A DNA stretch of 64,000 bases from positions 2,976,001 through 3,040,000 of the forward strand of contig WOAB01000864.1 of the NCBI GenBank assembly GCA_027886185.1, read 5' to 3'. The position numbers were made by a program, and so were the translations under genes. Below are positions 35,575-47,216 of this stretch, piece after piece (position 1 is the first letter of the stretch; each line of letters starts with the position of its first letter). The DNA comes from Rheum nobile (taxonomy: Eukaryota > Streptophyta > Magnoliopsida > Caryophyllales > Polygonaceae). The notes below the pieces were generated by a model. The model was not told the origin of the DNA and made no database searches. It saw only the letters and a list, made by a program, of their open reading frames with translations.

Positions 35575-37250
35575 CCAAGAATATCTTATGGAAAGACATC
35601 CGAAAAAAAATCTCTAACCACATAAATATCAAGAACTGAAGTCGAGCACCGCCTTATGACGCGTCAGTCAATCCATACCGAGAATAATTATCATATGGAA
35701 CCACGGTTATTTAGGTCAAATCGCTTTGAATTTCTTACCCTCGATGGTAATTGACAGTCCCGACAGACGATTTGTTCTAACCAAATATTTCATATTAATA
35801 ATATTTATAACCAAAGGTTCACAAACTTAGCCGCATACAAAACTTAACTTACAACCATCCAAAATGAAAGTCTGGGTAGCACCCACAACAACAACAAACC
35901 AACAAAAGTAGAATGCAGATACAAAGTACTCTAAGCATAGGGTCCCTCCGCCTCACGCATCTCGTAAAGGAGTTGATCCTGACTTCCAGAAGCCACTGGG
36001 GCTTTCCCCTTATTTTGTGCAGTTGTCTGCATTGAAGGGCTAGGAGCTTCCACCGGACTGAACCTGGGTTGGTTGTTCTGATTAACAGACCCTTGCCGTG
36101 ACTCAACTCATTTCCCATTCCTCTGCTGACAGAATGCCTGCATATGACCCTCCTTTCCGCAGCCAAAGCATGTCTTTTTGTCCTTCAGACATTCATTGCT
36201 CTTGTATCCGTGCGTACCGCAGTTGTAGCTCTGGATCAGATTATTGCCCTGACCCGAACGTTGCATAGACCCATCGTGAGTCATACTCGTTCTTGCTCGG
36301 CCAGATTTGGCAAAATCAGATGGTGGCGCGAGACGTTTAAACCCACCTCCCTACGGCTGGTTCTGCACTTGTCTCTGGCTGTTACGCTTCCTCTTTGACT
36401 CCTCCAGAGTCACTTCCAATTTGTAGGCTGCATCCACGTACTGCTCCAGGGTAGAGCAACCGTGACGCACCATCCAGGGCTTAATATCTGGATTCATCCA
36501 TTCGTGGAAATACCAGATCTTCTGTGCTTCGCTGGAAATCTCAGGTTCAGCGTACTGCAGCAAATGATTGAACTTGGTTGCAAGCTCAGTCACCTTCAAA
36601 CCATCTGTCTGTGGATATAAAAACTCATTGTGCTTCTCTTCCCTCACAGCTCGGGAAAAGAAACGATCAATCATTTTTTACTTGAACATCGACTAGTTCA
36701 AAACAGGGCTATCAGCTAAGCCGGTACTTTCCCACCATTCATTGGCTTCTTCCTTTAACTGAAGAGAAGCTATATGCACTTTCTCAGTTTCTGTGCATTC
36801 AACATTGCGGAATAACCGCTCTATGTGGGAAAACCAATGAGCCACCTTGACTGGTTCTCCTTTTCCATCGAAGCTATCAGGCCTCATAGAGTTAATAGCC
36901 TTTAGAGCTCGGCCATACTCCCCTCTATCCCTGATCACACCTCCCTGTAGTACATGATTCTCTTGTTCCTCAAACCTCGGAACTTCTGGAGGTACTTGCA
37001 CTCCTTGTGCCTGAGGCACACTCGGGCGTAGCGCATCGGCGATCACTTACATGACAATTCCTCGAATTTCTGCAACGGCCGCTACATCAAATATCCTTGG
37101 TGCATCGTCCCGAGCTGGGTCATTGCCTCCAGGATTATTATTGAAGACAGACTCACGCTCTCCTGTTGGGTCTACAACATTTCTCCTACTTAGTATGGGG
37201 TCATTGCTCGGCCCAACACCAGCACGGATAACGTTCCTTGTGTTCACCAT
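35575..37250 (-). pseudogene. Tekay-D gag and protease remnant
   Basis: Gag starts MVNTRNVIR at 37250, the usual Tekay start. A stop near 37047 and others split it. Pieces: 37046-36693 (INSMRPDSFDGKGEPVKVAH, EEANEWWESTG), 36674-36351 (VTELATKFNHLLQYA, EQYVDAAYKLEVTLEESKR), and downstream a Cys knuckle read CFGCGKEGHMQAFC near 36130-36170. Protease (35575-36000) is not recognisable beyond short frames. Confidence 0.75.
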
Positions 37251-37707
37251 CTGTTTACCGATCAAATTCCAATGATTTTATCACATTAATATCATTCTGA
37301 TATACTTATCGTAATAAAATCAATTTAGAATAGATCGAACTTGGTAATTTCTATTGATGAACTTAAACCGAGTTACTAGGTTCTACAACCTCAACTCAAA
37401 GCGAGAGAACTGAGAATTCAAGCCTTATTAGGTATGGCGACACCACCTAGGCTTCTCCCGGGTTCCTCTGAAGAGAACAGAAAGCACCCATATCTTACGG
37501 GGCAACGGGGAAGGAATTAGTCTTTCTAGACATAGAAGCAAGCTTACTATATCAGACTGTATAGAAGACATGACTATGAACGATTGAAAATGAAAACACT
37601 GTTTTTTTTTTTAAAAAAAAAAAAAAAACTCAGAACCTTTTGAAAATACCTTTCAATCGAAAACGAGTAAATGGTTTTCAAATACCCAACCCGTTTTAAA
37701 AACTTTA

Positions 37708-37719
37708 GCTCTGATACCA
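37708..37719 (-). other. Primer-binding site of Tekay-D (initiator-Met tRNA)
   Basis: Minus strand TGGTATCAGAGC, complementary to the 3' end of plant initiator-Met tRNA, four bases from the LTR start at 37724. The leader 37251-37707 has no gene and includes a T/A homopolymer at 37601-37627. Confidence 0.9.
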
Positions 37720-37723
37720 TAAC

Positions 37724-40201
37724 TGTAACACCCCCAAATCTTAACCCATTTGGAAAGGTATTACCGCCAGTGACCTCAGTGTTCCTTACCGAGATCACCC
37801 AAGGCTTTACCGTTTAAAAACAAATCATGAAATACAATGATACAAAATGATAACCTTATTCCTATAAAACATGAGTCCCAGGATTACATCCCAATCCCGA
37901 ATAGGGCAAACACAGAGTTTAAACAAAGTACAGCGGAAGTCTTTAAATAAGGTACAGCGGAAGTGTTATAAAATATATAACAGAGTAAATAAGTTACAGC
38001 GGAAGTCTTATAAAAGATATTACAACAAGGATTGTGATCGCAATGATCATTTGCCCAAGGATCTCAACCTGATTAAAAGATAATTATTAAAACATCCAAA
38101 AACAATCGTCGTCTTCATAGTCAATCTAGTCTCCTCATATCTTCACTCTATCTGATGTGCCGAATCGAATGGATGACACCATCCAACCATGCAAGGAAAT
38201 TATTTTGGTTGGTTAGTCTAAATGAATAGACTAGCAAGGGAACAAAGCAGAGTAGTTCTAAGCAGTCGTATTAGGTTAGACTTCTCGTCTCTCGAATAAT
38301 AATCGAGTACGTTAGTCAACCACCATACTATACTTGAATATGACAAAAGGCATGCACAAGAGAGGATTCTGGAAGACTGAATCTTCACAGAAATCGACCC
38401 GAAAGAAGACTCCAACGGAAATGAGTCTTTAAGGAAATATGACAAATCTGGAACGTTTACAGAATCAGACATCAGTGATTTAAAAGTTGACTTAGATGTT
38501 TCGGTTCACGACTAACCTCATCGCTTACAGCGAATCCAGATTAGAAAGAGAACGTACTCTGATCAAAAAGTCGAGATGAGCTTTCCTAGCTGCACTATTT
38601 ACTTAGTTGCACTACTCGCCAAAGGTATATTAATTATGTGCACTCGGGCACTTTATCTTATTAAATTCCAAAACGAGCATTACGTTATAAGCTTTTAAAT
38701 CTCCACCCGAGAGATATCGGATCTCCCCGCAAGAGATATCAGACCTCCCCACAAGAGATATAAAAAGGATGAACCTTAGAAGATTTGGCACTAGCGAAGT
38801 GCGCCAACCCCAAGCAAGGGTATGGTCATGACCAGAGAGAAAGTACTGGGGAAGAATCCATCAAGTACCAGTTATAAAGAAACAGCTAAACCCCCACAAG
38901 GTACATAGCGTTCCTAACCACTAGTGATAACTAAACAGTTCTAGCACAACAATAGTTCGGGATAAATCCACATAAATGCCCTCAAGACGAACATAAATAA
39001 TAGCGTTGTTCTAACAGATATACAACCTATTGGAATATCATCTTTTAGTTTTCCAAAACAGTTTACAAAACCATTTCCAGACAAACATAATAATCATTCC
39101 AAATTAATTACTCAGATGAACTACTGATAATTAATGTAAATATGGAACGATGAGCAATAGCGAACCGCCACATGTCTTAATCCGCTAAATTGGAACAAGC
39201 CTAACGACGACGGGATTCCGGGCTCGACACGGGTATAGCTCTGATAGCACAACAACCTTCGAGTCGACCCATAAAGAAACCCTAAGTTAGATCCGACATA
39301 ACAACAGTACGAATCTAAAGGAAGACGAAAGGATACGAAAGGAACGACGTCCGAACGACGTCTGAACGACGACCACCAAAGCCGAGGCCTAACTAGGCCA
39401 TCAGCCTTCTGGCGGCGGGCGCCGCTGTTCATCACGGCGGTCACCGCCATGAACACGGCGGGCGCCGCGATGAACCCAGAAAACAGAAACGGCGAGAACA
39501 CTCACCAATTGGTATGCGTTTCGACCCCCCTTTGCCTTGCTTTGGGTTATGAACTTCAAAGGCAGCCAAAAGGCTTCACAAGGGCCATTGGAAACACACC
39601 AAACAACACCCCGGCGATTGCTTCAGAAATCCGGCGAGGGCACAAAACTCCGGCGAGAGAGATTTTGAGATTGAGCTTCTGATTGTGTGCCAAATCCGCT
39701 CACCAAAGGCTCCAATTTATAGCCAAAGCCTAGGGGAACACAATGATGGCCCTACGACGAGCTACTCCGGCGCTGCCAGAGCCATGCCGGCGACCTTCGG
39801 GCAAGGACCTCCGGACAATGACAACGGCGGGCGCCGCCATAAATGCGGCGGGCGCCGCCATAGGCCTGGCATCCCCAGCTATGAGAAGACCCAGCCTGCT
39901 CCTCGAGCCTGGCGACAGCGGGCGCCGCCATAAATGCGGCGGTCGCCGCCCCTGTGGCTTTGCCGCCTCCTCAGCTCTTAGACGAAAACGATATTCACCC
40001 GGGATAAAATTATCGTACACGAACGAGTATTAAAATCCAAAGCACGTCGTCTGTATTTTATTTCATTGAGAAAAATATTACAGATACAGAGAGCATTACA
40101 GAATGTCTCCAACTTTCTGAATTAAATCCGACGTAAATAACGGGTACTCGGGAAAAATCCCGGAACTCCAGAAATAGCTTACAAAAATACGGGGTATCAC
40201 A
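37724..40201 (-). repeat. Tekay-D 5' LTR (right)
   Basis: 2478 bp, ends as for the left LTR and nearly the same sequence. Palindrome clusters at about 39411-39468 and 39826-39951. The open frames here are by-products of the GC-rich repeats. Confidence 0.93.
39826..39859. repeat. GC palindrome doublet in the Tekay-D LTR
   Basis: GGCGGGCGCCGCC at 39826-39838 and again at 39847-39859, start to start 21 bp. Counterparts sit near 33277 in the left LTR and a GGCGGTCGCCGCC variant near 39939. Confidence 0.85.
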
Positions 40202-40206
40202 ACATG
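40202..40206. repeat. Target-site duplication of Tekay-D, right copy (ACATG)
   Basis: Equal to 31154-31158. The minus-strand CRM-2 protease active site follows to the right. Confidence 0.93.
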
Positions 40207-41884
40207 ACCCCCCATCAATTATCATACTACATACTTTGCCAATTATAATGCACCTAGTATGGAATATGGTCTCCCGTTGGCTAGGTACACTTGATCCCTC
40301 CGAGGCTATAAGCACTTTTTTAGCCACAAAACAGTCCCCATGGGCTGCAACAACGTGCATCTCCTCCTCCTCGGCCTCCTCATTCTCAACAACCTCTACT
40401 TCATACTCATACTCATCCTCGGATTCGTACTCTCCTTGAGTATTAAGTAGAACTTGCCTTTTTGAGGGGCAATCCCGGGCATAGTGCCCTCTTCCTAGAC
40501 ACTTGTAACACTTGATGTCCCTTGTTCGGTCCTCACCCTCCTTTCGTTGGGGTTGGACTTTACTAAGGAATTCTCGTCTAGGGTGACTAGGATTGTCACC
40601 CCTAGTCGGTTCCAAGCGTCTAGGTGCAGGTAATGCTCCTTTGGGACTTTGCCAAGGGCGTGAGCTATTCCCTTGGGGGCGTCTAGAAGATAATGCTTTA
40701 TACATATGATTAGTATAATGAAGCACTTCTTCCATAGGCGTCCCATGAGGAAAATGTTGCTTACTCACGACCGCTTTGAGTTCACTATTGAGATGGTTAA
40801 TGAACTTAGAAATAAGATACCCTTCGATAACTCTAAGTCCGGACCTAAAGAACAAGGTCTTTAGCTCCATGTAGAACTCATCCGGGGTTTTATTCCCTTG
40901 TTCAAGTTGTTCCAATCTCTCATGAACCATCTCGGCATAGTCATCCGAAACAAACCTATCTCTAAGAGCCCGTTTGAGCTCTTGCCATGTGGTCACTTGG
41001 GGGTGTCCATGGAACTCTCGTTCCTCTTTGTCCCCAAGCCACCATTGATAGGCAAATCCCTCAAACTTGATTGTAGCTATAGCTACTCGTTGAGCTTCTG
41101 AGTAGTTATAGTACTGGAATATTTGATCGGTCTTTTGTTCCCAATCAAGATATACCTCGGGCTCACAATTTAAACCAAAGCATTGTACCTCCAATTTTAC
41201 TCCATGTGGTCGAGGTTGCTCCAAATTGGCCGGGTATTGGTTGCCATTGCCGCCGATGCCGCGTGGTTCATAGGGCATGTAGCCGCCTTGTCCTTGGGAC
41301 GCTCCGCCTCGGCTTGGCACACTCCTTAAGGGATGGAGCAAGGGTCCTTGAGACCTAGGGATATCATTGGGCTGCATTCTCGATTGCTCTCCAAGCCTTA
41401 ATCCGGAATCTGCATGGTTAGATCTAAAAGGCATAGTAGTAGGAGCAAAAGGCAATGAAAAATTAGAAGAAGCATATTCTTCCCTTTTAGTGCTCATGTG
41501 ATGTGCATGCCCTTGGAAGCCCTCGGTTAAGGCATGATTAGTCACTCCCGGAGTTGGCAACGGCCAAGTAGTCATGGGCACCGAGAGTTGATCACCCGGC
41601 GGCGCAAGGCCTAGCACGGAGGAGGTGCCGGCACTTCCTTGCGGCAAAGACCCTCCTTGGCCTTGGACGGAGGAGACGCCCGGCGTGGTCCTCCATTTCT
41701 CCTCCATGGCGCGCATGAATGCAGCGTGTTCCTCCCTCATGGCGCTCAAGTGTTGTCGGGCGCGCTCGTCGGATTCCTCTTGAGAAGCTTGAATGGCTTT
41801 GAGGAGTGTCTCTATAGTGATTGCCGAGACCTCCTTGGGGTCCTCATTAGCGGCTTGCTTGTCTTTGGGATTCACCATCTCCAA
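40207..41884 (-). CDS. CRM-2 gag and protease active site, open to the Tekay-D border
   Basis: Uninterrupted from ATG 41884 to the insertion at 40206, about 558 codons. An N-terminal part (ITIETLLKAIQASQEESDER) is followed by a P/G-rich linker. The capsid (VYLDWEQKTDQIFQYYNY, AYQWWLGDKEEREFH, TPDEFYMELKTLFFRSGLR) comes next, then the Cys knuckle CYKCLGRGHYARDC, an acidic stretch, and finally the protease active site SMIIDGGSC. Gag builds the particle and binds RNA; protease would cleave the polyprotein. The start is chosen because it matches the CRM-1 start context, M followed by a charged N-terminus. The rest of protease lies at 31158-30842. Confidence 0.85.
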
Positions 41885-42815
41885 CCTTCACAAAACAAGC
41901 ACACGACAGCCAACAAAATCCAAAGAAACTCCAACAAAGGTACGTAACAAGTAAGATTGCCAAATTTGCCTAATTTAAATTAGGACTCGGAATCCAACAA
42001 GTTCTTGGGTTAGGGTGGCTCCTATATGCAAAAGAATCACAAAATTGAAAATAAAGTGCACCACAATCCTTGTCAAAAGCTTAAGTTAATTCACAACTCA
42101 AGCAATACTTGTAAGTACTTGTCTCCTATTACCACTTACTAATGTTAGCTCGAGCAAAAGGAATTACAACTTCACTTACAAATGCTTCACAAAGAAAGTG
42201 TACGTCTTCTTCTTCTTCTTCTTTTTTGTTTTTGACTTGTCTTGGCTTGCTCTTTTGTACAATATCAAGCCGAGTTTTTCTAAGATTCTTCTCTTCTTCT
42301 TTTTTTTTTGACGTAGGAAATGCAGAAAACTTAACAAGAAATGGGCAAGGCAACTCGAGTAACAAAGCGTACGCACTTCGGATTCGTTCCTCCACAAGAA
42401 GGCCCGGTTTGGCAATTAACGTAGGCAATTCAACTCGGATTGTATATGTGCCAAATAAGGAAAGAAAATGACTCAAGATCCTATACTAAATGCACGACTA
42501 AATGAGCTTTAAGAGGGTTGAAGGTTACACTTTTCAAATTCAAACAAGTATTAAATGCATTCAAAGCACACAATATTTCCTAATTTGAAGGTTGTAGATC
42601 TTCAACTCCTAAAACGTCCACTTCCTATCGGTCCAACTAACTCCTAGATCTATTCTAGATGCACGCCACCAACAGCAAAAAAAAAAATCAAGAACAAAGC
42701 AAAAACACTTTTCGGATGCAAGACTCACAACTACAAACACAAAGGCACGAAAACAAAGAACTTGTAGGACTTTCGGCCCTTGAATTTAAATGAGGAATTT
42801 GAGAAAAACTTACGT
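41885..42815 (-). other. CRM-2 5' leader
   Basis: About 930 bp between gag and primer site with no coding potential. Contains a GAA-rich run near 42205-42310 on the minus strand. The length compares with the CRM-1 leader (68 bp plus 50515-51405). Confidence 0.7.
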
Positions 42816-42827
42816 GCTCTGATACCA
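42816..42827 (-). other. Primer-binding site of CRM-2 (initiator-Met tRNA)
   Basis: Minus strand TGGTATCAGAGC, two bases from the LTR start at 42830. Confidence 0.92.
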
Positions 42828-42829
42828 AA

Positions 42830-43842
42830 TGTTAAGATCAAAGGATCGTGAAGCCACGGTGCAAGCTTTGCTCGTCGATGGAGGTGGAATCGCCAATTAG
42901 GGTTTTCGGATGGACGACGGCGTGACGGAGACTCGTAGGTGGGATGACGGCGGAGTTGTGGAGGATAGTAGGCACACACGGTCTTCTTATAGAGGGAAGA
43001 AGATATGCTTGTAGAAGTGAAAGGGGAGAAGGTGTGAGAGATGTACTCACTCGGCACACTTAGAGCTTTTGGACGTAAGAGATTAGAGAGAAAACAAGAG
43101 AGATTTGGCAAAGCAATTTTGTGTATTCTTACGTGACCTTTTCAACTTTCAAAGAGCCTATATATAGGCTTACAAAAAAGGCAAGAACACCTAAGAGAAA
43201 TGTCAAAAGCCATGCATAAAACTAAACCTTAAATTTACTACCGAAATGTCCAATTTAGGTAACTTATTAACTTCAAATGTCAAATTCATCAAGCACATTA
43301 AAGATCCTCTCGGCCAAGGCTTGGACCCATGATGGTGGGCTAAATGAGCCAGCCCAAGGTGGTTGGAGCGCCGATCAAAGTGGTCTAGGTGGCTCGGCGC
43401 CCTTCTTTGAAGTTTACTTGCCGCTAGCGCCGTGCTCGCCGACGCCTTGTTGTAGGCAAAGCACCAGGGCAGGCCCGACGTGGCTTAGGGTGGCTTGGCA
43501 TGCCAGACCCTTGTGGAGATCTTGGAGAAGCTCCCTATCTCTAGACCTTGTGATGGCGCCGGGAATTGCCTTGTCATCTTGAGTGTTGGCCTTGGAGACA
43601 CTTGTGCCCGGCGCGGCCGGCGCCTTGGCCTTGTCTTGGCAAATGCCTTGCTTTGGCTTGGCTTTGGCTCTCCCATACATGTCTTGGCCATCTCCAACTC
43701 CAAGTGTGTCCACCACATTCTTCGTGCTTTGATCCAACTCTGGGTCCTCCATAGTACCCATGGAGAGCCCTTGGCGTCCACGTCCTCGGCGGCGCCTTGG
43801 TTGTCCTCGGTGTCTTGGCCTTGATGTGGCAAGGTCATATCA
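42830..43842 (-). repeat. CRM-2 5' LTR (right)
   Basis: TGTTAAGATC to ...GGTCATATCA, 1013 bp. Contains a segment, about 43416-43667, missing in the left LTR and resembling part of the CRM-1 LTR in character, so the left copy probably lost it. TATA-like CCTATATATAGG at 43157-43168. Confidence 0.88.
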
Positions 43843-44925
43843 CCTCTACCCTGGATTGTAAGTGTTGGAGTATGGGTCATATCTTGGTCTAGGAGGACCA
43901 AAACCTCCAATAGCATTTACTTCAGCAGTGGGTTCCTGCAGCGTGGGACATGCATCAGTAAGGATCGTGTCATAGCATATCCCACAAGACTTGACTTGCT
44001 ACTGGACACCCTTCATCATGTATCTCCTCATCATCTCTTTCATCTCAGCCATCTCAGAAAGTAGTGAGGATGATGGCTGAGAGTCTACAGCCTTGACTGA
44101 TTGGGTGTTCGCCCTCTTGCTGAACTGTCTTGAGCCTTCAGATAGCTCAAAGAATATCTCGAATGCTGCAGCAGGCGTCTTGTTCAAATTATTTCCTCCA
44201 CAGGCTGCATTCACCATCCGACGCTCATCGTCAAGAAGGCCACTGTACAAATAAAGTACGAGGTCTTGGTCAGAATACCCATGATAGGGACAGCTAGAAA
44301 TCAGCCTCTTAAACCTCTCGTAGTACTCGTACAACGTCTCAGCAGCCTGCTGTTCGATATTGATGATGCTCCTCTTCAGGATGTTGAGCTTGGTCGTAGG
44401 GAAGTACTTCTCCAGGAAGGATTTCTTTATCTTATCCCATGTGTCTATGCTTCTTGGGCCAAATAATAGAACCAGTCATTGGCCGCATCCTTTAGAGAGA
44501 AAGGAAAGGCCCTCAGCATGATATGGTCCTCAGTAACTCCTCATGGCTTCATGCTGGTGCAGACAACGTGGAATTCTGAAAGGTGCTTGTTGGGGTCTTC
44601 TCCACTCATCCCATGGAAGTGGGGTAGTAAGTGAATTAACCCAGATTTCAGCTCAAAGTTTACGCCATCAGCCAATTCAGGGAACTGCACAACAAGAGGT
44701 TGCTGCTGCAGATTCGGGGCAGTCAACTGCCTCAAAGTCGGTTGTTCCTCAGCCATCTCGAAATACAGATTATCAAAACACAATGCTCTGTTTATCCTGC
44801 GGTTCCTAGAAAGTGTTCGATCGATCTCTGTATCACAATCTAACAATGGGGAGTCAGTAGCACGGGTGTGGACCATAAGATAGGTCCACACAAAAATTGG
44901 CACACAAACAAACACAAAGAAAAAT
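43843..44925 (-). pseudogene. Athila-C gag N-terminal part
   Basis: Start context YLMVHTRATDSP near 44880. Pieces: 44915-44541 (TLRQLTAPNLQQQPLVVQFP, NFELKSGLIHLLPHFHG, EDPNKHLSEFH), broken frames to 44340, then 44334-43999 (MYEYYERFKRLISSCPYHGY, ERRMVNAACGGN, FSKRANTQS). The knuckle region near 43950 has lost its reading frame. It continues after CRM-2 at 27231. Colinear with the complete Athila-E gag. Confidence 0.85.
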
Positions 44926-44936
44926 TAAAACTTGCC

Positions 44937-44954
44937 TCCCCGACAACGGCGCCA
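44937..44954 (-). other. Primer-binding site of Athila-C (Asp tRNA type)
   Basis: Minus strand TGGCGCCGTTGTCGGGGA, the usual Athila primer site matching the 3' end of tRNA-Asp, four bases from the LTR at 44959. Confidence 0.85.
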
Positions 44955-44958
44955 AATT

Positions 44959-46246
44959 TGACGAGGCTAAAGTCGTTATGCCTTATCAAAGTAAATCCTT
45001 AAAAACCTAACTAAGTATAGTAGGCAATCAAGGGTCGAATCCCACAGGGAGGTAGCAATCTTTCTTAGTGCAACAGGTTGTATGTCAAAGGTAACAAAGG
45101 GGGGTTTTTGGTTTGTTTGCAAATAACAAAGTAAATAAAAGCAAAGGGTTGTAATCAATTGGGAAAAGTAACTTAGCCAGACAAATATCCACCATTCATT
45201 TGATTGATTGATCCTAGATTATCTCTATTCCTTCCTATGAATATTCTTGTCCCTATTCTGAAATAGTTATCAGTCCAACCAGTCCTGGTAACCCTAACTA
45301 TCGAACGCACAAGAAACTATCAAGATTTAGAACAATAGCAGCAGGAAGCATAGGAATTAACCAGGATACATGCAACACCACAACTCGCATCATTTAACAC
45401 ATAATCAATTCTCTTTCATAATAAACTAGTCCAACTAGTCCTAGAATATCATGTTTGCTACACAAGATAAGGAATTTCAACTCGAAACATCCAAACCCTA
45501 GCAATAGACAATTACTAATATCAACTAGGTGATCAATCCAGTCAAATCAATAAGAATCAATAGGAATAAGCTCAAGAGAAAAGATATAATCAAAAGGAAT
45601 AGGAAATAGACTTATAACCTCACAATCATATATCAAATGAAGGCTTCAATTGTCGGACTAAGCAAAGGTTGCTTAGTTCTTCATAGTCTTGAAACAAAAA
45701 CTCAAAGGGAAACATATGCTGAATAAAATGAACCATAATAGAGGCTCTAGGAACTAGGTTTAAATAATCTAGCTAAACCTAAAAACCAAAAGATAACAAA
45801 CATAACCTAAAAGGAAATAAAATAATCCAACCGAAATAAAGAAATAAAAGAAAAGGAAATAATAAAATAAAATTAAAAACTTCGGACGAAAGGAAACGAA
45901 ATATCCCGCGCGCGTTTGATGACCGATTTCCGCGATCGCGGCAATAGCTTCCGCGACCGCGGAAAACTCTCTGTTGAATCCTCGCTGTTTGATTTTTCCG
46001 CGATCGCGGCTTGGGCTTCCGCGACCGCGGAAGACTTCCTATAGCTCCTTCTTCAGTCTTCTTTCGTCTTCTCTTATGGCTTTCTTCTCATCTTCTTAAT
46101 GTATTCTTTTAAGCTCCTCCAAACCACCATAATCATCCTTCTTCTACTCAACTTCATACTCCACACTAACGCTCTAAACACATCCATATGGTACCCAAAA
46201 CACCGGTAACAACTCATAGTTAAACCCTACAAAGTAGCGCTGATCA
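44959..46246 (-). repeat. Inner Athila LTR next to the primer site
   Basis: TGACGAGGCTAAAGTCG to ...GCGCTGATCA, 1288 bp, so complete. Similar to 23007-24340 over its first half but clearly diverged in the last 500 bp. Palindrome doublets at 45928-45962 and 45996-46030. The five bases that follow (ACTAT) do not match the left flank of Athila-C. Confidence 0.88.
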
Positions 46247-47216
46247 ACTATTATTTATATTCATGCAGAATTCAAGGATTGAATCTACCATCCCAAGTTA
46301 TTTTTTCAACAAGTTTTCACAAATAATCAAGGAGTATTACATATACAAACTATCAAATTGATTCAATTTCCAATTTGTGCTTATTCTGTCGTGTAATTTC
46401 TTATCATAAACCTGCAGGGTCATTCTTTTAGAAGTACTGCTTTCATAACAGATAAATTTTAGGGTTAAATTTTTATTATAAACTGTGTAGAAATGTACCA
46501 ATATTGTCTCACCTATATATGGTGTTAATAACATGATATTTGTTTTATGCTCTATCGTACTGCAGTCCAATTAATTTTATCAACATAACATATCATGCTC
46601 CTAATGCTAAATTGATAATTACGTAACATACCAGTGTAGATAAATACAAATGTTTGCTTTTTAAAATTTTGAGCTTTTGCTAACTACCAAGGAGTAGACA
46701 AATTTTTTTACTTGATTAAAAAGGTGGGGCGAAATTCTGGTGAGGAAGCCATCTTAGAGAAGGAATAAGGATCAACTCCATCCTACGGATGAAGTTGATC
46801 CAAAGGCCAGAAGCTGCTTTGTAGGAGGTGTGGGCCCGCGCGTGCAATGTCCAAATTCACGCGATTGAAAAATAGCGGGCTTCCAAAAAATCGTTCGCTC
46901 TCTTCTCGATACTCTCATTCGCTCAAATCAACCACAAACCGTTCGCTCTCTTCTCGATTCTCTCATTCAATTGCTCAAATCAACCTTCCGCTACACCTAC
47001 AAAGGATCACTCCAGCATTCTCGAGCCAAAATCAAGAAGAATAGAGGCGATTTCCAGCGATTCGAACTTCAAAACCCTAGAAGAGGAAACTGAAGAGTTC
47101 CGCGATTCCGTCGCGATTTCGAAGCATTAAGAGGCGAATCGTCGCGATTTCGGCTGCATCTAAATGAAACAACAACCTAAAACACAGAAAGAAGAAGAAG
47201 AATCAACAAGAAGAAA
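46247..47216 (+). other. AT-rich region upstream of the gene fragment
   Basis: No transposon ends recognised. A duplicated run, about 46889-46918 and 46940-46969 (CGTTCGCTCTCTTCTCGAT), encodes SLSSR(Y/F)SHS twice in a short ORF at 46847-47044. The stretch 47040-47216 looks like a 5' leader (repeated CGCGATTTCG). Confidence 0.4.

Larger units (their letters stand above)
31159..40201 (-). mobile_element. Tekay-D: Tekay/Del-type chromovirus, innermost layer
   Basis: Nine kb with LTRs 31159-33653 and 37724-40201 (TGTAACACCCC...GGGGTATCACA), perfect target duplication ACATG, initiator-Met primer site and polypurine tract. The integrase end carries a chromodomain, which places it in the Tekay/Del chromoviruses. 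LTRs are long (about 2.5 kb) and very similar to each other, yet the internal region is heavily broken: gag has many stops, the RT active site is mutated, and RNase H plus the integrase zinc finger are deleted. Confidence 0.93.
27232..43842 (-). mobile_element. CRM-2: CRM-like chromovirus inserted in Athila-C gag, itself split by Tekay-D
   Basis: LTRs 27232-27997 and 42830-43842, initiator-Met primer site beside the right LTR, gag at 41884-40207, protease across the Tekay-D insertion, RT, RNase H and integrase to 28057. Without Tekay-D it is about 7.6 kb. The LTRs are very similar apart from a roughly 250-bp segment present only in the right one. The integrase frame runs into the 3' LTR after one stop, as in CRM elements. 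Close relative of CRM-1 in coding sequence, but with a different LTR start (TGTTAAGATC). Confidence 0.85.

Noticed and set aside
37708..37719. tRNA gene fragments at TGGTATCAGAGC and TGGCGCCGTTG sites
   Set aside because: They are primer-binding sites next to LTRs. No cloverleaf can be drawn around them.
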